A stretch of 64,000 nt of DNA from Bacillota bacterium. GTDB taxonomy: Bacteria > Bacillota > Clostridia > Acetivibrionales > DSM-2933. Below the pieces are notes generated by a model that saw only the letters and a list, made by a program, of their open reading frames with translations, made no database searches and had not been told where the DNA came from. The position numbers and the translations under genes are program-made. The stretch lies in NCBI GenBank assembly GCA_023430975.1, contig JAEYYB010000093.1, positions 8,398 through 72,397 on the forward strand, given 5' to 3'. Positions 9,551 to 19,070 of this stretch are shown one piece after another (the first letter of the stretch is position 1; each line of letters starts with the position of its first letter).

Positions 9551-10438
9551 CTAAAACATTTTTCCAAGCCCATTCATAATCTCCGTTCCAATAATCACCA
9601 TATACATAAGCAAAAAGCAACCTAGCATAAATAATGAATATTTTCGAATTTTACTCGGTCGTTTAACTGCAATCATCTTTAGCCTTTGAAGCTCTAGAAG
9701 TTTGAAGTCATGAGCTAACATCTGAAAATAGACAACTCCATTGTCACCCCTCAGTACTGATATAATCCCTCTTACCACTTCTGACAAATGTGAACTTCCT
9801 ATCCTTGATTCAAAACGGGTTAGGGCAGTTTCCTGATTACCACTTTTCATATCCGCAATTGTGACCTCAAGCTCGTTCTTAAAGGCATTGCCTGCTGTTT
9901 TTTGGTACTCAATAAGGATACCCAAAACATCTCTTGTCGCTTTTAGTTCCTGTGCAATAGTTGAAACAAACCGAGGAAGTTCATAATCAATTTTTTCTCT
10001 TTTACTTTTTAGCTGTTCATCTGCTCTCCCTATTTCCTTAAAATACACAATTATTGAAATTAATATTATTACAGGACTAAGTATTGGAATGATAAGTAGA
10101 GTAGGTATTATACATGTAAGAATTATAAAAGACCTTACCCAAGCAGTAGCTATATAGGTTTCTGGAGTGAGTTTTATATCTACAGATTTTAACATTGCTT
10201 CCATTCTTCTTTTTTTATAGGAATCAAGCTTTATAAGCTTTCCAATTTTCGTAGCAATATCAAATATTACAACTTCAAATTGTTTTGTCTTACTCCTTTC
10301 ATTCCGATATGCATTAATAACCGCCCTTGATTTGCCGAATGTTGGTAGCTTTAGAACATCTGCACATATTAAATAGGCTCCAAAAGAAAAGAATATAGCA
10401 AAGCTTGTAAAAATTATCCATGGTATTAAATTTCCCAT
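9551..10438 (-). CDS. tadC: TadC-like inner-membrane platform protein
   Basis: The 295-residue protein has N-terminal and central hydrophobic segments, a T2SS-F-like cytoplasmic core (IDYELPRFVSTIAQELKATR), and a C-terminal membrane pair. It pairs with the TadB-like protein at 11457-12386 as the platform on which the TadA ATPase assembles the pilus. The start overlaps the end of the RadC-like gene inserted between the two platform genes. Confidence 0.75.
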   Translation of the reverse strand: MGNLIPWIIFTSFAIFFSFGAYLICADVLKLPTFGKSRAVINAYRNERSKTKQFEVVIFDIATKIGKLIKLDSYKKRRMEAMLKSVDIKLTPETYIATAWVRSFIILTCIIPTLLIIPILSPVIILISIIVYFKEIGRADEQLKSKREKIDYELPRFVSTIAQELKATRDVLGILIEYQKTAGNAFKNELEVTIADMKSGNQETALTRFESRIGSSHLSEVVRGIISVLRGDNGVVYFQMLAHDFKLLELQRLKMIAVKRPSKIRKYSLFMLGCFLLMYMVIIGTEIMNGLGKMF

Positions 10439-11184
10439 TCACAATCTTCCTTTCCATCAAGTTCGGTAATTTCAGTATCTACATAAAATTGCTGACTTGC
10501 TTCTTTCACTCCCTTTTTCTTTTCATGGTCGGTAAATGTAACGGGATCGTAATTGGCATTAACTTTATTTAGTAATAAACTTTTTTCTGATATTGAATAA
10601 TACTTTGTATCTGCTACAATGATGTGATCAAGAAGTTTTATATTTAGAGGCTCAAATATAGAAAGTATATTTTCTGTAAATTCAATATCCTTTTTTGAAG
10701 GCATTAATGATCCGCCTGGATGATTATGTGCTAATATTAAAGACCTACAATCACAATCAAGTGCAGCTTTTAATATATTTCTCGGGTAAACGATAGCTTC
10801 ACCTATGTTGCCCTCTGCAAAGAGTCGAGTTTCGATTACATTATTACCATTATCTAAAAAAGCTGCTAAGAATTTTTCCTGATCCTTAATGCCGCTTAAG
10901 ATTGATTTGAAGTATTCGCCTGCTTTTGCTGATGAATCAAGCTGAACTTTAGTATCATTTTCTTGAAATTTCAGTAACTTATAGGCAACTATGAATTCAT
11001 TCAGAATATTGATTTTTTCAAGCTGATGTTTGTTAGGTTCTATTGTATATGGATGTTCCAATATGTTAAAAAGATTATTTGAAGTTGCATATGATAAAAG
11101 CTTTCTACGTGAAAGCCCTGTCAATGTAGCTATGCTATCAATAAAATTAATTTTAAAGTGTTCACAATATTTATCCTTACTCAC
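10426..11184 (-). CDS. RadC-like JAB-domain protein
   Basis: The protein has an N-terminal helix-hairpin-like part, and a C-terminal JAB/MPN metalloprotease-like domain with EAIVYPRNIL, then AHNHPGGSLMPSKKD. The second motif carries the HxHxD-type metal site. RadC-like proteins are frequent on mobile elements, but their role is unsettled. The GTG at 11184 is preferred because GGTGGGG lies six bases before it; this start overlaps the end of the upstream gene. Its position within the Tad operon is unusual. Confidence 0.75.
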   Translation of the reverse strand: MSKDKYCEHFKINFIDSIATLTGLSRRKLLSYATSNNLFNILEHPYTIEPNKHQLEKINILNEFIVAYKLLKFQENDTKVQLDSSAKAGEYFKSILSGIKDQEKFLAAFLDNGNNVIETRLFAEGNIGEAIVYPRNILKAALDCDCRSLILAHNHPGGSLMPSKKDIEFTENILSIFEPLNIKLLDHIIVADTKYYSISEKSLLLNKVNANYDPVTFTDHEKKKGVKEASQQFYVDTEITELDGKEDCEWEI

Positions 11185-11446
11185 TTGTTTCCCCACCTTC
11201 TTTATCTATCATTGAATTTTCTGCCATCCCCAGTAGGATAAATCTTACTGCACACAACTTGTTATAAACATCCTCATCAAAATCAAAAAGTTCAATGTTC
11301 CTAAAAAATTTATCAACCCCGTTGTGTTCAATACATTGACTTATATAAGAAGTAATATCTGATTCAACATCAAAAAGCTTCCCAATCAACTCGGAAGCTT
11401 TTTGATAATTCTCATATTTTATTTTTTTATTTCCTATCACTGTCAT
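11177..11446 (-). CDS. Small hypothetical acidic protein in Tad operon
   Basis: About 90 residues, acidic and helical, no membrane segment and no recognised motif. It overlaps the RadC-like gene downstream and follows tadB closely, so it belongs to the operon. The start is uncertain: ATG at 11446 or a GTG two codons later both lie near GGAG. Confidence 0.45.
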   Translation of the reverse strand: MTVIGNKKIKYENYQKASELIGKLFDVESDITSYISQCIEHNGVDKFFRNIELFDFDEDVYNKLCAVRFILLGMAENSMIDKEGGETSE

Positions 11447-11456
11447 CTTCTCCTTT

Positions 11457-12386
11457 CTATCTTTTATATTCAATAGGCTTTGTAAGCCTTATTACTGCAG
11501 CTAATGATACAAAAATAACACAAGCACATATAGCCAGCACAATTTTCCCTATATCGGTAAACATCAAAGTATGATACCAATCCTTATTTATAAACCAAAC
11601 AAGCGGAATATTTGCAATAAGTAATATTGCCATTGTTATAAACTCCTTAAGTGGTTCATATAGAAGATAATCAAGTTCGGCCGATACAATCCTCATATCA
11701 GATAACTTTGAAATAATAGGTGTCAAAGTGGTTTTGAGGCTTTTATCCTCTTGACATGCAATTACAGCATCAATCCATTCTTCAAATACATCACTACTAA
11801 TTTTGCCTTTCATATTTGAAAGAGCTAATTTCAGGTTTGAGTTTATTAGCTTTGATTGTGTTAAAAAGCCACTAAATACGTCATTTACTGGTGGGTTTAA
11901 ATATGACACGTTTTCCTCAACTGCCATAATTATGTTTTCATTTCTCATATACGCTGTAGTTATTATTGACAGTGCAGTTTCAAGCTCACTGTTTAACTGC
12001 TTTTTATAAAATGTAGCTGTAAATATTACATACCAAAAAGGCATCAATGAAAAACCTACAGCTAATACCGGCACTAGATAAACATTCTGAAATAATAATG
12101 AGGTAAATGCTCCCAAAACAAAAAAGGATAATGATATAACGCATAAAACCTCAAATCGACTGCTCCTGCCTGTAATTGTAAGAACTTCCTTAGCTTCTTT
12201 TATTAGCAGTCTAATTCCTTTAACCTTTTTGGGTTTTCTTATTTCTTTAATTTTATCTCTCATTGTAACTTTCTTCTTTTTCAATCTCTTTCCAATATCA
12301 AAAGCAAACTGATTTATAGAAAGATTGAGTATTAGAAATCCCCCAGTAATGAATCCAATACATGCTATAAATAATGCTACACTCAT
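11457..12386 (-). CDS. tadB: TadB-like inner-membrane platform protein
   Basis: The 309-residue protein has an N-terminal membrane segment, a further membrane pair around residues 85-125, a cytoplasmic T2SS-F-type domain (TALSIITTAYMRNENIIMAV) and two C-terminal helices. This matches TadB. It lies 5 bp downstream of the TadA ATPase gene, in the usual tadZ-tadA-tadB order. Confidence 0.75.
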   Translation of the reverse strand: MSVALFIACIGFITGGFLILNLSINQFAFDIGKRLKKKKVTMRDKIKEIRKPKKVKGIRLLIKEAKEVLTITGRSSRFEVLCVISLSFFVLGAFTSLLFQNVYLVPVLAVGFSLMPFWYVIFTATFYKKQLNSELETALSIITTAYMRNENIIMAVEENVSYLNPPVNDVFSGFLTQSKLINSNLKLALSNMKGKISSDVFEEWIDAVIACQEDKSLKTTLTPIISKLSDMRIVSAELDYLLYEPLKEFITMAILLIANIPLVWFINKDWYHTLMFTDIGKIVLAICACVIFVSLAAVIRLTKPIEYKR

Positions 12387-12391
12387 AAGCT

Positions 12392-13735
12392 CTACTCTCC
12401 TTCTGTTAGCCTTTTTAATATACTTTGAGGCATTCCATTTTCAAGAAGTCTTTTCTGTAAGCATTCTGAAATCGTATTTATTCTATTAAAGCTGCCTCTG
12501 ACTTCTGTCTTGTCCCCTTCGACATCGTTTTCAAAAACATTAAACCTGAATAGAGTATGCATTTTTCGACTGCCATCAGCCAAAATCTCGGTTTCTGTGA
12601 TCTCCATAACTTTTCTTGAATTGTCCTCAAGCTTTTTTGTAAAAACTACTATAGGAAATGCCTCAGTTACAAGATTGAATAGGGTTTTATCTCCAATATC
12701 GTATTTTTGAGTACAAAGCGTAACCATCCTGTAATAAGTGGCTTCACAGCTATTTGCATGAGTTGTAGTTATAACAGCATGACCCGTTCGAGCAGATTCT
12801 TGTGCTGCAAATGCTTCTGCTGATTTCATTTCACCAACACAAATGATATCTGGATTGCTTGTTAGAGCACTTTCAAGCAGTTTTTCTTGGTCTATATTTT
12901 GTCTTGGATCTTCACTATATCTTGTTACTGTATGAATTACATTATTTAGGACGTTCCCATACTTATCTTCCTTTGTTAAATCAAACTCTCTGCAGCCATT
13001 TTCAATAGTGAATATTCTTTTGTCATCTGGGATGGTTGATAGTAACCATCCCATGAGTGTTGTCTTGCCTGATCCTGTAGCTCCAGTTACACACATGGAA
13101 ACACCATAGCGTAAAACTGTGCTCAAAAAATCCAATATCTCAGGTGTAGCTGTGTTATTTTTAATAAAATCTTCTCTTTCAAGTTTTTTAGGATTTATCA
13201 TGCGAATAGATGCAGCTACACCTTTATCTTTATCTGTTACAGGATTTCCAAACACTGTAATACGTATTTTATTTGACAGGTGTCCTCTGACTATCGGTTG
13301 CGTTTGATCAAGTATCATTCCTGATTTATGTAGTAACCTTTTTACAACATCAACTGCATGCTCTGGGCTATGGAATCTTTCTCTTGCTGGATTAATTACA
13401 CCATTTGCATATGTAATTTTTACATCCTTATAACTATTGATATTGATTTCTTCAACATCTGTTCTAAACAGGTATTCTGTTAAAAATGAATACTCCGCCA
13501 TTTCACTGTACAAGCGTTCCACAAGTTCATCAAACGATAGTCCAGATACCCTTAGCTTAGAATCTGTAAGATATTTTGATATAAATGCTATAACTTGTTG
13601 CTTTTGTTCACTTGGTTTATGTGATATAAGAGTCGAATACTTGCTTGATATGTACTCCTGAACTTCCTTTAAAACATCAGTAAAATCTTTTGTACTGCTT
13701 CCGGTAGGAAAGAACATTTCAATATTTCGATTCAT
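12392..13735 (-). CDS. tadA: TadA/CpaF-type pilus assembly ATPase
   Basis: The 447-residue protein has Walker A GATGSGKTT near residue 220, an Asp box-like ERIFTIENG region, a Walker B region PDIICVGEMKS and the RTGHAVITTTHA motif. These are the marks of CpaF/TadA secretion ATPases related to VirB11. It would drive pilus assembly and possibly retraction at the inner membrane. The GGAGGTG ribosome site overlaps the end of tadZ. Being beside TadB/TadC rather than T4SS genes favours a Tad over a VirB11 role. Confidence 0.88.
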   Translation of the reverse strand: MNRNIEMFFPTGSSTKDFTDVLKEVQEYISSKYSTLISHKPSEQKQQVIAFISKYLTDSKLRVSGLSFDELVERLYSEMAEYSFLTEYLFRTDVEEININSYKDVKITYANGVINPARERFHSPEHAVDVVKRLLHKSGMILDQTQPIVRGHLSNKIRITVFGNPVTDKDKGVAASIRMINPKKLEREDFIKNNTATPEILDFLSTVLRYGVSMCVTGATGSGKTTLMGWLLSTIPDDKRIFTIENGCREFDLTKEDKYGNVLNNVIHTVTRYSEDPRQNIDQEKLLESALTSNPDIICVGEMKSAEAFAAQESARTGHAVITTTHANSCEATYYRMVTLCTQKYDIGDKTLFNLVTEAFPIVVFTKKLEDNSRKVMEITETEILADGSRKMHTLFRFNVFENDVEGDKTEVRGSFNRINTISECLQKRLLENGMPQSILKRLTEGE

Positions 13736-13736
13736 T

Positions 13737-14477
13737 TTAAAACACCTCCCCTACCAGCTTTTCCATTGTGGTTTGGTACTTTTTTGTATCATTTCCTCTT
13801 AAACTATCAAACAGTTTTCCATATAAGAATTGTTCATGAAGTTCTTCAATATAAGGCAATACATACGATACTCCGTTGTAGAAATTATAATATTCTCCCT
13901 GAACTTCATTTGGTTTTACTTTGGATAATACTTTTATATGCTTTGCAGGCTGAAATTTATTTTCGTCTATGAGAGGCAGGTGTGATGAATAATAGGATAT
14001 TCCCTTTAACTCACAGCATCCAAGTCTAAGTACCACATCTGCCATTTCAAGGGATATAGTCGTCATAATATCATTCGTTATAATACTTGAGCAATCTATA
14101 ATAACATAATCAGCGATATGTCTTAAAAGTATGAGTAAATCAATCACTCTTTCTTTTGAATATGTAGGATATGTATAGACATTATCCCTATTTTTATATC
14201 CAAGCAGGCTTATATAAGGATTTTTATCAACAGGGATTGAGCATGATAGTATTTTCTCCTGTGATATGGATGGTTCGCTTAACAATTTACCTATGGATCT
14301 GTCATCGACTTTACAATTTGGCATTACAGTTGATATAGCTGGGCAATAGATATCACATAGTACAACGACTACATTTTTCTTTCTCTTTGATAGCTCCTTT
14401 GCAATTTTTATACTTGTCACTGTTTTGCCACTTGAAGGACTTCCCCATACAGCTAATATTTGATTTTTATTGTGCAT
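13737..14477 (-). CDS. TadZ/CpaE-like ParA-fold ATPase
   Basis: The protein carries a ParA-type P-loop variant (WGSPSSGKTVTSIKIA) near its start and later DYVIIDCSSIITND, as in CpaE/TadZ proteins that localise Tad pili. The ATG at 14477 is preferred over 14537 because GGGAGG lies before it and the longer form would overlap the previous gene by 70 bases. Confidence 0.75.
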   Translation of the reverse strand: MHNKNQILAVWGSPSSGKTVTSIKIAKELSKRKKNVVVVLCDIYCPAISTVMPNCKVDDRSIGKLLSEPSISQEKILSCSIPVDKNPYISLLGYKNRDNVYTYPTYSKERVIDLLILLRHIADYVIIDCSSIITNDIMTTISLEMADVVLRLGCCELKGISYYSSHLPLIDENKFQPAKHIKVLSKVKPNEVQGEYYNFYNGVSYVLPYIEELHEQFLYGKLFDSLRGNDTKKYQTTMEKLVGEVF

Positions 14478-15249
14478 TGCTTGATCCTCCCACATCTGCT
14501 TGAGCTTGATTTGCTTGTCGCTTAACAAAGTACTCATCCTGGATTTTTAAAAACTTTTCTTTATTTACTTCACTCCCACGATAAACAAGAGAGATGTGTA
14601 TCTTCCCTTTTTCTTCAAGCTCTGCAAGAATCTTTGCTTGTTCTTGATTAACAAGAACTGTAACCGTTGACGGCAAGAGTTTTTCTTCCTCGTCTTTCCC
14701 CTTACCTAATTGGTCATCCTTATCATTTCCTTTATCATTTGTAACTGCAAGTACCTCTACATATCTTAATTCTTCAGGTACGAGTGTCTGTCTTAGTTCT
14801 CCAACATCTGTTGATATAATGGTTATAATGTCCTCCGCTTCAAGCTTACCAGATAAGCCGGCTGCAAAAGTTTTTATGGTAATAGACATTGCTACTTTAG
14901 TTCCGTTTAACTTATATAAGTACGAACTGCTATCTATTGGTATATCTGATATATTGGCACTAAGAATGTAAGATTCTTTTATAAGATCACTCACTGCATA
15001 CTTCCCTATCACATCTTCAGCATTTTTTATTGTTGAGGAAGGCATGTTATAAGCACCAACACTCACTGTCTCTATTTTATCGCCTGTAATCTGCTCTCCC
15101 TTTTTTACTTCCTTTATGATCCTAACTATTTGAGTTTGGGCTCGTAATGCTCCATTATATAGCGGCGTAAGCCCAAAGCATATGAGTATCGAAAGTGTTA
15201 TACAACAAATGCCAAGCATGGTTCTGTTTTTCAAGAAGTTCAAGTTCAT
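14467..15249 (-). CDS. cpaB: CpaB/RcpC-like SAF-domain pilus assembly protein
   Basis: The protein has an N-terminal transmembrane helix, then a SAF domain (VKKGEQITGDKIETV) and a second RcpC-type domain (AGLSGKLEAEDIITIIST). These match CpaB/RcpC. It acts in the cell envelope to organise the Tad channel. Start ATG 15249 has GGAGGAAG nine bases upstream. The middle contains a Lys/Asp-rich insertion (GNDKDDQLGKGKDEEEK). Confidence 0.8.
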   Translation of the reverse strand: MNLNFLKNRTMLGICCITLSILICFGLTPLYNGALRAQTQIVRIIKEVKKGEQITGDKIETVSVGAYNMPSSTIKNAEDVIGKYAVSDLIKESYILSANISDIPIDSSSYLYKLNGTKVAMSITIKTFAAGLSGKLEAEDIITIISTDVGELRQTLVPEELRYVEVLAVTNDKGNDKDDQLGKGKDEEEKLLPSTVTVLVNQEQAKILAELEEKGKIHISLVYRGSEVNKEKFLKIQDEYFVKRQANQAQADVGGSSNAQ

Positions 15250-15285
15250 TCGTTCTTCCTCCAATTTCATTATTCATTAACAAAT

Positions 15286-15831
15286 CTACCTGATTAAAAG
15301 CATTAAAAAACCGCCTATTCCAAGAAACGGAGCAAGCGGTATGCTCTCATATTTATCCTTTATCACAACTTTTGCATAAAAAATTGCAAGGCTAAGTCCA
15401 ATACAACCTGCGACATATCCACTTGCTGTTCCAAGTATAAATCCCAAAGCTCCCATGAGCTTTATATCACCACCTCCCATGCTATTACTTTTTATAATTG
15501 CTGCCAGTAAATATGGTAACGGAACAAGGACCAATCCTACAATTGAATTTGATAAATCACAGTTTATTAACCCTATGATTATTATTGAAATATGAACACA
15601 ATCAGGAATGATTCTTTGTTTTAAATCATATAAACTTGCAAAAATAAGTATTTGGGAAAACAAAAAGCCTTTGACTATTATTACTTGATTATCAAAGGCA
15701 CTATATAAAATCATTATTACTAAGCTATTTAATATAAATAAACACGGGATTTTGCTTAATCTTAATATTTTGATGCAGAATACATCTAAACAGATTCCAA
15801 AGACTATTGATAATGCATATAACGCAATCAT
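15286..15831 (-). CDS. A24-family prepilin peptidase (TadV/CpaA-like)
   Basis: The 181-residue polytopic membrane protein has two aspartate sites: YDLKQRIIPD near residue 69 and GGGDIKLMGALG near residue 118. They are the catalytic D and GxGD motifs of the aspartic prepilin peptidases. It probably cleaves the three prepilin-like proteins of the element (8595-9140, 9137-9538, 19071-19301). Its ATG overlaps the stop of the upstream gene. Confidence 0.85.
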   Translation of the reverse strand: MIALYALSIVFGICLDVFCIKILRLSKIPCLFILNSLVIMILYSAFDNQVIIVKGFLFSQILIFASLYDLKQRIIPDCVHISIIIIGLINCDLSNSIVGLVLVPLPYLLAAIIKSNSMGGGDIKLMGALGFILGTASGYVAGCIGLSLAIFYAKVVIKDKYESIPLAPFLGIGGFLMLLIR

Positions 15832-16511
15832 GGCTCGATTTCTTCCATCTCATCATTTTCCACATCAGTATCCAGATAACCTTCAGTGACTACATAGTCT
15901 GGAGTCTCCATCTTTATCTCTACTTCCCTGTCTTCAACCACATCTTTAATTGTATCTTCGATAAAATCCATGACAGATAATCCATTAGCCATCCATTCAA
16001 TAAATATTGTATCTACAGGCTTTTCCATTGAAAGCAGTGTATCAATATCTTTTTCACCCAGATTGCCACATTCGATTTCTGATACTATATCTTCCTTCGT
16101 ACTAATTTCATACGCTGATGATATGATTACTTCTGGTGGTTTGCACTTCATTTCTTGTATAAAGTCATTATATTCCTGCTTAACCTTTTCAATAAGCCTG
16201 CTTTTGCTATCATCTATATCATTTGCTTTTATCCAGAATGCTGTTATACTTGCAATATCATTTTCTTCTATTCCAAGTTCTTTAAATTCTGTGTTTTTAT
16301 AAAATGAATAAAAGTTTGATATGATATTTTTATTCATAAGCATATTTAGTTGTCTATCATTTAATGGTATCCATTTTAGGGCTTCAACAAAATCGGATAG
16401 CACCTTTACTTTGCTGAGTTGTTCCTTATCCTCACTAGGCTGGTATACATCTTTTTTCATTTCTAATAGCTCATTATTTATCTTTTCAAATATACTTTGA
16501 TTTGACATCAA
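15828..16511 (-). CDS. Hypothetical acidic protein upstream of Tad locus
   Basis: The 227-residue protein is hydrophilic with a very acidic C-terminus (DTDVENDEMEEIEP). No membrane segment or known motif is visible. It overlaps the prepilin peptidase gene by four bases and follows the cytosine methylase directly, with an AGGAGGTG ribosome site. It may be an adaptor of the pilus or transfer machinery, but this rests only on position. Confidence 0.45.
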   Translation of the reverse strand: MMSNQSIFEKINNELLEMKKDVYQPSEDKEQLSKVKVLSDFVEALKWIPLNDRQLNMLMNKNIISNFYSFYKNTEFKELGIEENDIASITAFWIKANDIDDSKSRLIEKVKQEYNDFIQEMKCKPPEVIISSAYEISTKEDIVSEIECGNLGEKDIDTLLSMEKPVDTIFIEWMANGLSVMDFIEDTIKDVVEDREVEIKMETPDYVVTEGYLDTDVENDEMEEIEP

Positions 16512-17608
16512 TTAAACACCTCCTGAAATCTCTTTTAGTTTTATACCAATTTCATAAATAATTGGTACTGTCACGCTGTTACCTGCTTGCTTATAAAGCT
16601 GATTATCAGAATTAACTCCCTGTGCTTTATAAAACATTTCATCTGGAAATCCTTGAAGCCTAAAGCATTCCAGCGGAGTAAGCTTTCTAATTCTTCCGCC
16701 GATCTCGATACCATGCCTGTCTACAGTTGTTATCGTGAACATGGGTTCATTAAATTCTTTCATTCTTCTCCCGTTTTGACGTTTATTTAATCGATATGGG
16801 GTAATAATAGCTCTTGGCATATTTCCAATATAAACGCCAGAGCTCTCTCCTGAGTGATTAGATATTCCAGAATTATATCTGGCTTTTATGCATCTTGCGT
16901 TTTCTGTTAAACTTGTCTTTTTGGACAAATCAATAAAGTACAAACCTGTTTTTGCTCCTTGCCCACCACCTCCTGACGTAAGCGTTACTCCAATTCCTTC
17001 TGTACTATATACTCTTTGGCCTTGCTTTCCGCCAATAAGTTGTTTAATAACATTTGGGTTGCTTCCTTCGATAGGAAATACTTTTCTTCCACGAATTCCT
17101 CCAAGATGTCCGATAATAAACACTCTTTCTCTGCTTTGTGGAACACAGAAATCTTTAGAGTTAAGCAGTTGCCATTCTGCGTCATACCCAGCTTCGGATA
17201 GCTCACTAAGAACAATCGTAAAGTCCCTTCCTCCGTTAATTGAAAGCAAATTTTTAACGTTTTCAATGATAACCCATCTGGGTTTATCTTCGGGACTTTT
17301 GCCTTTGAGGAGTCTACATATTTCATAAAACAAGCCGCTTCGTCCTCCTGACAGTCCAAGCCTTCGACCTGAAACAGAGATCTCTTGGCATGGGAAGCCT
17401 GCTGTCCATATATCGCAATTTGGGATTTCATCTGCTTCGACTTTTTTGATGTCATTTGCATACCACTCTCCTTTTTCTATCTGATGCATGGCTCTATACT
17501 TCTGTCTGCAAACTTATCAATTTCACAATGACCGATACACCTATATCCAGCTAATGTTAAGCCTGCTCGGAAACCTCCAATTCCTGAAAACAAATCGATA
17601 AATGTCAT
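16512..17608 (-). pseudogene. Dcm-type cytosine-5 DNA methyltransferase, frameshifted
   Basis: From ATG at 17608 (coupled by ATGA overlap to the gene upstream) the frame reads MTFIDLFSGIGGFRAGL, the SAM-binding motif I. It then stops at a TAG after DRSIEPCIR. The adjacent frame continues from about 17499 with MHQIEKGEWYANDI, then the catalytic GFPCQEISVSG, IENVKNLL, and the C-terminal RLTPLECFRLQGFPDEM and QAGNSVTVP. A single missing base near 17,499 explains both. The full enzyme would have about 365 residues. It is either inactivated, phase-variable, or an assembly error. Confidence 0.85.
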
Positions 17609-17940
17609 TTTATCCCCCATTCATCCCCGTATCTATATGGATAATACTTCTGACTTTTCATATATTTGATTATATTTACTACTTGATCAACCACTGATAA
17701 GTTACTCTGGTCTTTTGTTGTCATCATAACCGAGCCAAAAATTCCTGCTAAAAGCAAAACCATTGTGATTGATATATTTCTTGATATTATCCATATAAAT
17801 AAAGAAACAACTCCCACAATCGTTGAACCAACAATTGATTGCAGTAGTTGCTTTTTGCCAAACCCAGGAAAAATTTCATTTTCTGGCTTCACACCCATAG
17901 GGATATACAAGCTAAAATTTTCATGTTCGATATAAACCAC
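17605..17940 (-). CDS. PrgI/VirB3-like transfer membrane protein
   Basis: The 111-residue protein has an N-terminal IYIPMGV-type beta segment, two adjacent membrane helices (residues about 36-72) and a C-terminal YYPYRYGDEWGIK. This is the layout of PrgI/TcpE/VirB3-like proteins that sit beside VirB4 in Gram-positive transfer systems. It is translationally coupled to the downstream methylase by ATGA. Confidence 0.65.
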   Translation of the reverse strand: MVYIEHENFSLYIPMGVKPENEIFPGFGKKQLLQSIVGSTIVGVVSLFIWIISRNISITMVLLLAGIFGSVMMTTKDQSNLSVVDQVVNIIKYMKSQKYYPYRYGDEWGIK

Positions 17941-17947
17941 CCCCAGT

Positions 17948-18157
17948 TTATGTAAAGTAATATGAAATGATATCTTTAATCTGCCATATACTTTCAGCTA
18001 TAACATAAAAGGTTACTGCATTCTTTGCTCTTTTCTTATAAAGCGAAGAGTCTTCCTCTGCTCCGGATAGCCTTACCATGCAATAAATAAATCTTGCTAC
18101 AGCTCCCAAACGGATCAGCAAGATTATTGCATTTGATATTTCATTTACTGAGTCCAC
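17948..18157 (-). CDS. Small membrane protein of the transfer operon
   Basis: A 69-residue protein with two hydrophobic stretches separated by SGAEEDSSLYKKRAK. It lies between VirB6-like and PrgI-like genes with short gaps, so it belongs to the T4SS operon. The start codon is GTG with AGGTGG upstream. I do not recognise a family. Confidence 0.5.
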   Translation of the reverse strand: MDSVNEISNAIILLIRLGAVARFIYCMVRLSGAEEDSSLYKKRAKNAVTFYVIAESIWQIKDIISYYFT

Positions 18158-18173
18158 TCTAACACCACCTGAT

Positions 18174-19007
18174 TTACTTCAATATTTTTCTTGCCATACC
18201 AACAAGTCTTGCTGATTGGTAGATACGATTTGAAAAGTTTCCCCCACCTCCCCCAGTTGTAATTAAAAAGTCTGATAAGAATTTTGGAGTCCTGATTGCT
18301 AACATCATACATGCTACTCCCCAAAATATATGCATATTTAACATAAGTCCAACACCAAGCTTTGCCAGTGATATTTGAATTATGACAGCAAATGTTGATT
18401 GAAAAAATTTACCCACATACGCTTTAAAAATACCTTTATCGTTATCAAGCAGACCTACAGCTGCAATCGGAATCCCAATACGTAATATAAATATTTCAAG
18501 TCCTCTCATTAAAAACTGGAAATATAATAAGAAATAACAAACAATAAAAATCAAACCAAATATTGCTGTAACAATCCCCATATTAGAAACACTGTTGACC
18601 CAAACCTGCCAGTTGTAATCTGTTGATTCTCCTATAGTAAGCAACAATTTATCTGTCAATTCCTCAACGACTTGACAAAGCCACATATAAAGGGTCGGAA
18701 AACATATGGCAACTACCATAGCTTTAATGAAATTTGTTATTAATGATATTGGTTCCTCATCTGCATCTCCTTCAGTCCATAACACATATGTTTCAAATCC
18801 CTTTTTGAGAAACTTAAGTACGATCAGTGATACACCAAAGGCAAATATGATGTTAAATAATTTCACTGAAATATCTGTGCCGGATGCAGTAAACATATAT
18901 TTTTCTGCATATAGAGTAATTGGCACAATTGCACTGAGCATTTTGTCTATGTAAACAATCGATCCGTTTAAAATTGCAACGATGAGCATTACCAAAATTG
19001 CTTCCAC
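18174..19007 (-). CDS. TrbL/VirB6-like channel protein
   Basis: The protein has at least five hydrophobic segments, with a central run of helices (VTAIFGLIFIVCYFLLYFQF) and a Gly-rich FLITTGGGGGNFSN near the end. This fits the TrbL/VirB6 family of polytopic T4SS proteins. The GTG at 19007 is preferred because AGAGGTGAT lies six bases before it. It lies between pilin-like genes and PrgI. Confidence 0.7.
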   Translation of the reverse strand: MEAILVMLIVAILNGSIVYIDKMLSAIVPITLYAEKYMFTASGTDISVKLFNIIFAFGVSLIVLKFLKKGFETYVLWTEGDADEEPISLITNFIKAMVVAICFPTLYMWLCQVVEELTDKLLLTIGESTDYNWQVWVNSVSNMGIVTAIFGLIFIVCYFLLYFQFLMRGLEIFILRIGIPIAAVGLLDNDKGIFKAYVGKFFQSTFAVIIQISLAKLGVGLMLNMHIFWGVACMMLAIRTPKFLSDFLITTGGGGGNFSNRIYQSARLVGMARKILK

Positions 19008-19030
19008 TGTAATCACCTCTTTATAAAACC

Positions 19031-19061
19031 GAGAGTATCAGGGTTATTTCCTGATACTCTC
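19031..19061 (-). terminator. Strong 12-bp hairpin between pilin-like gene and virB6-like gene
   Basis: GAGAGTATCAGG pairs perfectly with CCTGATACTCTC across a 7-nt loop. In the minus direction only GGTTTTA follows, so it may be a partial terminator or an mRNA-stabilising processing hairpin. Such a structure would let the small pilin-like gene upstream be expressed more than the genes after it. Confidence 0.6.
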
Positions 19062-19070
19062 AAACTTTTT

